A DNA stretch of 64,000 bases, from assembly GCA_033816765.1 (NCBI GenBank), contig CM066293.1, positions 4,092,001 to 4,156,000 of the forward strand, written 5' to 3'. Below are positions 54,901 through 64,000 of the stretch, piece after piece. Source of the stretch: Nothopassalora personata. Its lineage: Eukaryota; Ascomycota; Dothideomycetes; Mycosphaerellales; Mycosphaerellaceae. Both the position numbers and the translations under genes were made by a program. Every line of letters starts with the position of its first letter. The first letter of the stretch is position 1. Below the pieces are notes generated by a model, which saw nothing but the letters and a program-made list of their open reading frames with translations, made no database searches and was not told where the DNA came from.

Positions 54901-57590
54901 CGTGTATAATGCGATCCTAGTAATCGTCGACCGCTACTCTAAAATAAACTTATATATTCCTACGACTAAGACATATATAGCGGCGGAGCTTACGAGGATC
55001 TTACGAGACGAAGTCGTGCGGTATTATAGTGTACTAGCGGGCATAGTAAGTAACCGCGGGTTAGTGTTCACGAGTAAGTTCTAGAGTAACTTCTACTTCG
55101 AGGCGTAGGTAAAGCGTAAGCTATCTATAGCTTTCTACCCTTAGACTAACGGCTAGACTAAGAGGGTAAACTAAACCTTAGAATAGTACCTTCGTTATTA
55201 CTATAGCGAGAACTAGATAGAGTAGGCTAAGTAGCTAGCTATTACTAAATTCGCATATAATAATAGCGTCTACCCTACGCTACGTATAAGCCTATTCGAG
55301 ATAGCGTATAGTTAGAGACCTAAGATTACCCTAACACCTATAGGATCTCGAGGCGAGATCCGGGAAGGGGAGGTACTAGTAGCGGTAGACTTAGTTAACC
55401 GTATACGAGAGATACGCGCTACGCTTACGAAGCGTTAGGAAATCGTAGTAGCCGATTAGACTCGCTACTATAACAAGACTTATAAGGCTAAGAGCTATCG
55501 CGTAGGCGATATAGTCTTATTATCTACGAAGAACCTAAGGTTAGTATTACCGAAGAAGAAGATAGGTCCGAAGTTTATTAGACCGTACCGCATTGTCGAC
55601 GCTATCGGTTCGTAGGCGTACCGCCTAGTACTACTAGCCGACTTAAGAATTTATAATGTTTTCTATGTATCCCTCCTCAAGCCGTACGCGGGTAGCGAGA
55701 AGGATAGAGGTACTATAGCCCTCGCTAATAAGGACGGGGAATATAAAGTAGAGGTAGTACTAGGAAAGCGTAAGTATAAGGGTAAAGTGTAGTACCTAGT
55801 GCGATAGAAGGGCTAGCTAGAAGAGTATAATAGCTAGGAGCTAGTATAAGGACTCGCGAATGCTACGTATATAGTAGCCGAATATAAGGCGTTAGTAAAG
55901 ACGGTATAAGCCGGCGGAAGGATCCGCGAAGGCTACGCGTATAGTAGTCGAATATAAGGTACCTACGAAGGCCGTATAAGGCGCTAAAATAAGGGCATAG
56001 GTTATGTATTTAGGCCTTAACCCTTCGGTAGCTAGATATAAGGACCTCTACCCCCGATAGTAAACTTAGCTATAACTAGTATATAAGACACTAACCTATA
56101 GTGTGTTCTATCGGACTAAAAGGCTCGCTTACTTAGTTAAGCGAATACCCCCGATAGTAATAATATTAGAGAGGGAGGTAAGGAGAGAGAAGAGTAGAGA
56201 GAAGAGTATTCATTTTAAAAATAAACTTTTATAGGGCGCGCTACGGTGCTACGTAGATAGAAGATAGGCGCGTAGTAGGCGGCTAACATGTATAGAGCGC
56301 GCGATTACTCGTTATTATTATCCTTATTATCCTCCTTATTATACTCGCCCCGTAGGGCTAGTAGTAAGAAGGCCCTATCGGCCGTAGTAGTATTAATGTT
56401 TCTAGCCTATAGGAACTATAACTACGGTTAGCATAGGATACGTATACGACACGTATATTACTTACCGTACGGCCGAGTTCGAAGAGCCTATTAAGGGCCC
56501 TATTCTACTCTTACTATAGAACTACGGACGTAGTAGCGGCGGCGGAGGAGGGTGTAGTAGTAGTAGAGGCGCCGGCGAAGCGTACGCGGGTGTCGCCTAT
56601 ACGCTTATTCTTATAGGCACTAAACTGCCTCTTAGCCTAGGAGGAGGTTAGCTAATTTACATAGGGAGCGATAGTACGCCGCACACGGCGAGCGTAGGGA
56701 GCGCTAGCGAGGCGTAGTACTTACCTCTAAGATCTACTCGCCTAGCTAGGCATAGAGCTCGTACTACTAGTCTAGAGCATCCTACTCTTATTTAGTAATA
56801 GGATTACTAAGCCCCTAGATAAGCTTATCGCGCTAGGCGCGAGCGGCGCGTAGGCGAGCTACTAGCTACGCGATAGCGATACTAGTAATACTAACGTAGG
56901 GGTGCCTAATGTCTCTATAGCGCCTATACTTCTTAAGTAACTCGCTAGTAGTAATACTATTACACGTATCCTACTCGTCTACTATACTATTAGTAAGCGC
57001 ATCGTAAGCGAAGAGCGTAGCGAATACTTACTAGCTACGAAGTACGGTAGATAACGTATATATATCTTAATATCTATACCTAGGCGCCTAGCTAGTAAGG
57101 ACTTAGGGGTCTACGGCCCTAGTGCGCTAAACTTACGCTTCGCTAGCGTATCTAGTACGCCGAGCGCGCTAGACATCTATACTAGTAGTGCTAGTAATAG
57201 TGTTAGTAGTACTAATAGGCCCCCTATAAGGGCCTCCTAGCGGAGCTAGTCTTAGATAGCTTCCTCTAAAGCTATAGTAGTACTAGCGGGTCGCTAGGTA
57301 GTCGCTAGCGAGGAGCTAGTAGATCGCTAGTAGTGCGGGTATAGTGCGCTACGAGAACGTAGTATAAGGGAAAAGAAGGAAAAGGAGGGAGAGGGTACGC
57401 TTCTTAAACCCTTAAGTTAGTTAACCCGGCAACTATAACTTTATACCTACCTATACTACGATAACGATACCTACGAGACCCGTAGGCAGGTCGTATAGTA
57501 ACGGAATCTACGAGAAGTAGATAGATTACTTATATAGAAACCTCCTAAAGCCGCGAGCTAAGGGGAGCTCGTCCTAGAAGGGGAGGCAGT

Positions 57591-57788
57591 TATAAGGGTA
57601 GCCTATAGCTAACCCTTATATATAATACGGCTATGCCCGGCTTAGCATGCCGTACGTAACGCGCATGCGTATACTAGGAGACGCGTACGGCGTTAATAGA
57701 AGAAAGTAAGCTTTAGTTTATCTACAATTAGAAGATCGTAGGCGTACTATATATTACGACATCCCCTTATAGCCTTACGGCCCTTATA
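57591..57788 (+). repeat. 3' LTR of element H
   Basis: 198 bp, aligned end to end with 43752-43949 and differing by RIP-type transitions. Followed by GTATC (57789-57793). Confidence 0.85.
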
Positions 57789-57793
57789 GTATC

Positions 57794-59293
57794 CGAGCTA
57801 CTCTATATTATATGTTTCCGATATAGGGATAAAGTATACGTATTTCGTAAGTCTATTAACTATAACTAGTATTATGTTACATAGTTGTTTTATAACTTAG
57901 TCTCTTAACGGTAGGAGTTTCGTAATAAAGTCTATTATAACTTTGTCCTATAGTTTTGTTAGTAGTGCCCTAAACTATAGGTAGCCGTATCTCGTATGTC
58001 TTGTAGCCTTATTTTATTAGTAGTGTATATATCGTTTAATGTAGCGTAACACCTTAAGTCTTATCTATAGGAATAAGAAGCTACGATATATTAGGTCTAT
58101 AGTCTTTAAAGTTCTAGGGTGTCCGTATATTAGTCCGTCGTAATATTGTCGTATATACTCTTCTTCTCGATCCTTAGGTACTTAGTATTTTCCTTACGAT
58201 ATAGGGAATTGTTCGTCCGTGTTGCCTAGTATTTATACGATATTATTAAATTCTCTCGTTTTTATACTAAGACTTCTATCGGGGTTTGTCTTTAATATTT
58301 TGTGTTATACTAGTTCTTTTCCTTCTATATAGTCGCTTCTTCGGCTTAGCGCGTCGGCGCGGCCGTTCTCTCTTCCTAGAGTATATTTAATTTTGAACTT
58401 ATATTACCCTAGTAGCTCCGACTAGCGGGTTTACCTTCGGGTAAGTTCTTTCGTCGTCGTAAAGTACGTAAGATTCTTATAGTTAGAAAGAATCGTTAAC
58501 TTTAGTAGGCCCTCGATATATACTCTCTAATATTGTATAGTAGTAATAATAGCTAGAAGCTCTTTATTATAGATGTCGTAGTTCTATTCCGCTATAGTTA
58601 TTTTACGGGAGTAATAGGCTACTAGATGTCTTTTCCTATCGTGTGTTTATGTTAGATACGCGCCTATTGCTATATTAGACGTATCGGTCTCGATATAGAC
58701 TTCCTTACTACTATCGAATAGTTAAAGCGTAGGGGCTAAAGCACATTGTTCTTTAAGTTTCTTAAATGCTTTAATTTATTCCTTTCCCTATTTCTAGTTA
58801 ACGTCCTTTCTCGTAAGCATCGTTATTAGTGCTACTATCTTTAAATAGTCCTTAATAAATTTCCGGTTATAGTTTACTAGTCTAAGGAATAATTATACGT
58901 CCTTAACTGTTTTCGGTTCTAGCTATTCTCTAATTAACTGTGTTTTCGTAGGGTCGATTATTATCCCTATTATGCTAATAATAAAGCCTAAGAATTTAAC
59001 TTCTTTCTTATAGAATTCGTATTTCTCGGGTGCTGTCTTAAATCCTAAACGCGTAAGTTGTTCGAATACGTCCTAGACTTATTTTATATAATTCTAAAGG
59101 GATCCTTTCGTATAGACTAATATGTTATCTATGTAAGCGATAATGCATATATCGAGTAGATCCCTAAGTGTTTTATTAACAAGGTCCTAGTAGGATACGG
59201 GTGCGTTAGTTAATCCTATTAGTATAAATAAGAATTCGTAGAGTCCGTATCTTATCCTAAAAGCGGTTTTCTATTCTTCTCCTTCCGCTATTC
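57794..59293 (-). mobile_element. Element G, right part (integrase to RT)
   Basis: Minus-strand continuation of G's pol, colinear with element I from about 49,840 back to 48,310 (integrase, RNase H, RT). It ends within RT at 59293, where a plus-oriented E-type LTR begins; the 5' part of G is missing. Confidence 0.75.
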
Positions 59294-59654
59294 TATTACG
59301 GAATGAATCCTATAGACCCTAGAATTATAATAACGAGATAAGCACGTAACTTATCCTACCTAAGCGCTTAGACTTAGGGCGATTAGACTGCTTATGCTTA
59401 GACTAATTAGACTACTTATGCTTAGAATAATTAGACTAATTACCGAGATCTGCGAATCTCCTTTATATTTAGAAACGCTAAGAATCCCTTATAGTTTCGA
59501 GGCGTTTAACTTATATTACTATCTTACTAATTGGAATATAACTCTTATTCTAATTATTTATCTTCGCTTAGCTTACTTTAGCCTCTCTAAAGAATACCGC
59601 TACGTAACTTAACTTATCTCTCTTTTAAGACTAGCCCTAGAACGAGACATAACA
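59294..59654 (+). repeat. E-type LTR at the edge of element G
   Basis: 361 bp, TATTACGGAATGAATCC...GACATAACA. It is closest to the LTR at 27098 (shared GGAATGA start and the repeated AATTAGACTACTTAT-like motif). Flanks TATTC and AAAAG do not match, so it is not a simple solo-LTR insertion. Confidence 0.7.
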
Positions 59655-60400
59655 AAAAGCTTAGAATAAGGCGTACAAGGACTCTAAGTAGAAGAGCTAA
59701 CTTCGAAACTACGTCTATAGGTTACTTAGGGCCCTCGCTAAAGGACGAAGACCTCGCCTCCCTAAATTTAACCTTAGAGAGAAAAATAAGGCTTTTAAGT
59801 CTATCCTTAGACTTATTAAGCAATTCTTAGGTATCTACGGCGACCTTAGTAACAATTCTAAGGTAGAAATTAATAAGTAGTCCCTAGATTAGTATAAGAG
59901 TACTACTCTAGGAAATAAGGACTATATACCTACCTATAATATTAATAACCTTACTAAGCTGCTTTAGGGTATTTAATAGAGTATAATTAAGTCTATTCTA
60001 AAGAAGGGAATAGCCTCTAAGAAGAGAGAGGCACCCTAAGACGAAGAGACTAATGAAGAGGAAACCCTAAAGAAGAAAATAAAGGGCACTATTACTAGTT
60101 AGGAGGGAGTTATCGAGGACCTTATCTATAAAGTTAAGGGTAATATAAATAAGTTTATAAAGGATATAAAGGTCCTTAACGCTAAGATTACTCTACTTAG
60201 TTCCTATATAGAGTAAGGGGGTATATAAAGCGCTAGGATAATATATAGATAGCAGGCTTTAAGGGTAATATAACCTAATTAAGTATAGTAATTACTTGTC
60301 TTTAGGAAATAAGATTAGGTACCTAAATTATAGGGATTGAGGGCTTCTTATTAAAAGAAGACTTATATAAGCACCTTAAGGGTGCTACTACTTATAACAA
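59655..60400. other. RIPped remnant at the right edge of the block
   Basis: CpA/TpG-poor sequence with stops in all frames and Lys/Glu-rich stretches between stops on the plus strand. No domain is recognised. Normal composition resumes at about 60,400. Confidence 0.5.
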
Positions 60401-61518
60401 AACATGGTTTTTCATACCCTAATTTCTAGACTTAATACCCTAGTTCCAAACTTCTATCTCCCCTAGTTTCACAGATAGCTTCGGAGACCACCAACTTCTT
60501 CCCGCCCTAGGACAACCAACACAGCAAGAAATTTGACTCTGAGCTTGATCAAGGTACATTCGAGCTAACTATCTGCTCGGCCATCGATTTGCCGATATTA
60601 AGATGCGGCTCTGCGGTCATTGCCTTGATGTTGGCTTTCCTACGACAGGGATAAAGGGGGTGGGTGTATCATGCGACTCTCTGCTGCAAATCACGAGCCG
60701 GAGCCTTGAAGCTAGCTGGCGGGACACGAGAAACGCATCTGGTCCAGTCACCGCTGGGTCATGTCGTGGCGATAGCGAGCTGGCTGACCTTCTTCCTTTG
60801 CACAGTCTTCAATACCTATGATTGATGACAACATGCCGCCCTGTCGCTACAGGACGTTGCATGGACGGCAACGGCCGTACCGGGCCGTTGCTAGCGCCTT
60901 CTAGTCTGCCCTAAAGTCTATGTGCAGCTCTCACTCTGACTAAGCAATCACCGCGCGGGAATACCTGCACTTAGGTCCTCCTACGAGATCCTCCCTTCCT
61001 TCATGGGGCCCTCCTACCGTAAGCCCCTCCCAAGTTTGCTTCGGCTATAGGAATAACAGAAGCTATTATTAGCCATTTGGGAGTGCTGAAGGGCTAGTTT
61101 AATTTTGAATCATGACTAAGAATTGACTTTACGCAGGTCTGCCTGGCCTGCTTGTGATTGTTCACCCGATCGGTCGCAGCCAGGACAGTATAAGTTTTCT
61201 TCGTCAGGGCTTCCTGGTCAACTCGGTCGGAGAACGCGAACCACGAAGTTCAACCCAATTCAAACGGTGCACCACGATCCTGTACGATGGCCTCCCTCCA
61301 GGACTTGCGCTCACCAGATCAAGAGCTCTGGGCTTTGCTCACTGTAGGCATATAGTCAATGTCTGCCGCTTTGTCTTACGCAATCCTAAACATAACATCT
61401 CGTGTGTTGCAAGAGACATCGCGATCAGGTCATGATCAGAATGCATGAAACTGACGCTGCGGTAATCTGGATCGATCGATAAGCCCATCGCGGCGCGGAC
61501 TGTGTGCTCTTTGGACCG
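60401..61518. other. Intergenic stretch, no gene recognised
   Basis: Normal composition with only short open frames. It should include the promoter of the rhodopsin-domain gene. Confidence 0.4.
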
Positions 61519-63155
61519 ATGGGTGGCAACATGTGAGTTCTGAACACGGTCGTTTTGGTCCACACTCATAGTCAAGACGCTCAGCGTCACCCGACGTCTT
61601 GATCACGTCGACTGCCCACTGACCAGCCATTTAGTCCCGGTGCCAATGCGAACGACCATGCAAGCTGGCCCACACCCAACTATACTGACCCCATTGAACG
61701 TCAATGGCTTCCACCATGTGCAATCATCCTCTATGCCATCGCCACTTTTTCTATCTTCCTTCGAACTTTTGTCCGCTTCCGCCACTCTGCCAGCAGCGGC
61801 TTTGGACTCGACGACTTCTCTCTACTCGTCGGTTGGCTTGCCTTCACTTCGCTCACCGTGTTCGTGCTTCTTGGCGCAACCACATACAAGATGGGTCGGC
61901 ACATGTGGGATATACCTCCTTCAGGCTGGGAAAAGGTGGCATGGACGAACTACGGCGCCATACATTCTTTCTTGGCAACGCAGAGTGCGGTCAGGACTTC
62001 GGTGCTATTATTCTATCGCCGGCTGGGGAGGGAGGTGATCTTCTCGAAGTTGTGGGGACATGCGTGTCTTGCGGCGATCGCATTCACAGTTACGTGGACT
62101 GTGAGCTGCAGCTTCGCGATTGCATTCAGCTGCAATACTCCGAGTGCTTACTGGAGGAGATTTGATCCAGAGTACGAAGCAAAGTTCAATTGTATTGATG
62201 TGACTATCGTGAACTGGCTGGCAGGAATCCTAACTGTGGTGTCGGACCTGTACACGATGGCGTTGCCATGCTTTCTGATGCTGTGAGTATGGATCTAGGA
62301 TGGCCGTACAGTGTCTCAGCACGATCGCTGAACAAGTCGTGTGCAGGAAGTTGAGACTGCCGCCATCGCAGAAGGTTGGCATGTATGTCATATTCTTGGT
62401 TGGCTGGTCCGTTGTGATCGTGAGCTCAGTGCGCGCATACTACACCCACAGTGAGATGGCTATGTTGGCGACTCTTTTGAGGAGCACTGGCTGACACTCG
62501 TTGGGTAGGAATTGGATCTGCCTCCGACCTGAGCTGGACACTCTACCGGAACTTTCTACTGGGCCATCTAGAGATCTGCTTGGGATGCTTCTGCGCCAGT
62601 GCCCCGAGTCTCCGCATCTTCTATCGCGTATATATGCAGAAGATGCCCAGTCAGATCAAAAAGGCTATGAAAGAATACATCCCATACGCCATCCACGTTC
62701 AACGGCGACGTCCAGTCTCTCGAGAGGACCTGTCCGTTCGACCGAAGGACTCTGCAGATCCTGATAATGCGTACGAACCGTACTCTCTTGGCGATATGCC
62801 GCGACGTCCGATCACGCCCAATGGATGCGACGTAAATAGAAAGGACTCGGTAGCAGGAGCTGCTCTTGATGTGTTTGAAACAGATTCGACCACAAGTCAG
62901 AGTCGAACGCCAAAGCAGAAATGGCAGAGCTACTGGCAAGACCCAGAGCCGACAATGGAGCCGTTGCAGGATCTCCAGCAGACGCGAATTCTTTACCCGA
63001 TTTTCCCAATTCGAGAAGCACAAAGTAGCGACAATGTGGACAGGCTTGACAACATTATCGTGACGGAGTATAATCGAACGTGGCTGACAGATGAGGAGAC
63101 TGGTGACGCTACTTTTATGGGAATGCGGCCACCGTCCTGCCCGCGTCCAAGGTGA
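61519..63155 (+). CDS. Rhodopsin-domain (PTH11/SAT4-like) integral membrane protein
   Basis: This is a seven-helix fungal membrane protein of the rhodopsin-fold family found in PTH11-like receptors and SAT4-type proteins. The confident coding part starts at 61666 with WPTPNYTDPIERQW, a typical N-terminus of this family. It continues GFGLDDFSLLVGW, the helices, and FNCIDVTIVNWLAGILTVVSD. Introns at 62283-62346 (64 nt) and 62451-62508 (58 nt) restore the frame into SWTLYRNFLLGHLEICLGCF and CASAPSLRIFYR. A polar, Ser/Arg-rich tail of about 180 residues ends at 63155. The frame at 61666 has no ATG before an upstream stop. A mini-exon at 61519-61532 (MGGNI) joined over a 132 nt intron (61533-61664, GTGAGT..CAAG) would supply one; this is a guess. 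The ligand and role are unknown. Confidence 0.78.
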
Positions 63156-63310
63156 TGGCTATCGCTGGACTTGGTAGGCTCTTCCTGCCGCGGAAGACGA
63201 CTAGCGAGCGTACAGACCGATCGAGCGCGTCGGCTGCATACAGCCATAATCTTATAGCGAAATACTACTCGACGAGACTTCGTGCCGAGCCACCTTTTGT
63301 CACGATCGCT

Positions 63311-63627
63311 TTAGCACGGTTTAGCCCATTAGAGGGCTAGGAGCGCCAATTCGCTTCGCTAAGGCTCGCCGTGAGCGGAATCAGCCGATTGGCTGAACGG
63401 CATAAGGGTACCGAGCCGAGAAAGAAACGACTGAGCTTGCTGAGGTAAGCGTGCACTTAGGCTACAGCCACCAATGAGTTACCTCAGTAAACTCAGACTC
63501 GCCGCAGGAATTGGCTTTGGCTTCGCCTAGCGCACGCGCTAGGCTCGCTTAAGCTCGCTTCAGCTCCGTTAAGCACGGTTCTGCACCGTTCAGCCAATTA
63601 GAGGGCTAGGAGCGCTAATTCGCGTAG
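63311..63627 (+). repeat. Spaced direct repeats near the right edge
   Basis: The motif ATTAGAGGGCTAGGAGCGC, with flanking GCACGGTT/AGCC and AATTCGC, occurs at about 63311-63354 and again at about 63570-63625. Between them are short GCTCGCTT/GCTCCGTT-type repeats. It resembles the terminal region of a mobile element, but its ends are not defined in this window. Confidence 0.55.
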
Positions 63628-63791
63628 CGAGTCTAAGACTAAATAGGGCTATTTTAGTATATACGAATTTAGCCCTATATACAAACAAGCACTATTACAT
63701 TCGAAGGTATACATCTCCATTACTACGTTACTCTATCGCCTTAATAACTACTACATTCGATAGCGTACGCTTGGCGCTTTTAATTAAATTA

Positions 63792-64000
63792 ACAATAGCG
63801 TCGTCTACTTATTATAATTACCTACAATCGCCGTCCGCGCGACACGAGTCCTTACTACACGCCTTCGAAGATGTAGAGTTAGAAGAATCGTTAGACGAGT
63901 ACTCCGATACTAATAATAACGCCCCTAATAGCGACGAAGAGGAGGACTACATTAGATTCCCTCCGGTTATGCTACGAAGTCTATACGCGCCGCGCACTAC
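63792..64000 (+). pseudogene. Start of a mutated reading frame running off the window
   Basis: Beginning near 63792, a plus-strand frame stays open to the window edge and is acidic (ESLLHAFEDVELEES, then SDEEEDYIRFPPV). The DNA around 63,640-64,000 is RIP-like, so it is probably the N-terminal part of a transposon protein. No family is assigned. Confidence 0.3.

Larger units (their letters stand above)
43752..57788 (+). mobile_element. Element H: RIPped chromovirus, split by element I
   Basis: 198 bp LTRs (43752-43949 and 57591-57788) lie within the duplication GTATC (43747-43751 and 57789-57793). Without element I it is about 6.9 kb. Gag runs from about 44,060 through the insertion to about 52,250, ending in a zinc-knuckle remnant (YGYGRKGYYKTEY, with Cys and His changed to Tyr by RIP). 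Pol follows: RT near 53,100-53,440 (YLDNILIYS, the second Asp of YLDD mutated), integrase near 54,860-55,200 (IAFYP, TLE) and a chromodomain near 55,750-55,840. Stops are everywhere. Confidence 0.85.
17540..60400. other. RIP-mutated transposon block
   Basis: Across this block CpA and TpG are almost absent and TpA is very frequent, while CpG is retained. For example, 17701-17760 contains no CpA or TpG at all. This is the strand-symmetric C-to-T in CpA context produced by fungal repeat-induced point mutation. Exceptions are discrete: the chromovirus at 30671-38086, solo LTRs at 18995-19313 and 19995-20356, the insertion at 25833-26596, and partly the LTR at 42799-43045. No host gene is seen inside. 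Confidence 0.9.

Overview
This window looks like a filamentous ascomycete genome, probably a dothideomycete (inference). Genes carry short 52-64 nt introns with GT..AG ends. They encode a fungal TRK potassium transporter, an NRPS-like reductase, two P450s and a fungal rhodopsin-fold membrane protein. About 43 kb of transposon DNA is almost devoid of CpA and TpG while keeping CpG, which is the mark of repeat-induced point mutation (RIP).

Left gene-bearing part (1-17,400). A TRK transporter (540-3518, minus) is followed by half of an MFS transporter (3921-4942, minus), an apparently complete Tc1/mariner-type transposon with terminal inverted repeats and TA target sites (5671-7021), an adenylation-carrier-reductase NRPS-like gene with one frame break (7906-11212), and two converging P450 genes (12523-14156 plus, 14290-15989 minus). 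The NRPS-like gene, the P450s and perhaps the MFS remnant resemble a small secondary-metabolite cluster. No product can be named.

Transposon block (about 17,540-60,400). This is a stack of Ty3/gypsy elements of several ages, most of them RIP-mutated beyond function. Insertion order can be read from target-site duplications. Element G (minus strand, 41656-43751 plus 57794-59293) was split by element H (43752-57788, duplication GTATC), and H was split by element I (44829-51977, duplication CACGA). To the left lie element D (from 17995), which carries three solo LTRs of one family and a non-LTR-type insertion with a 16 bp duplication, and element E (from 27098), which is cut off inside its reverse transcriptase.

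In the middle sits one non-RIPped chromovirus (30671-38086, minus). It has two 192 bp LTRs that appear identical, intact gag and pol, a canonical -1 slippery heptamer just before the gag stop, a polypurine tract, and a primer site complementary to its own LTR, which suggests self-priming. The same LTR-to-primer-site complementarity is visible in the RIPped E and H elements.

Right part (60,400-64,000). A three- or four-exon rhodopsin-domain (PTH11/SAT4-like) membrane protein gene (about 61519-63155) is followed by a direct-repeat region and the start of another mutated repeat that runs off the window.

All identifications rest on reading motifs by eye; no database search was run.
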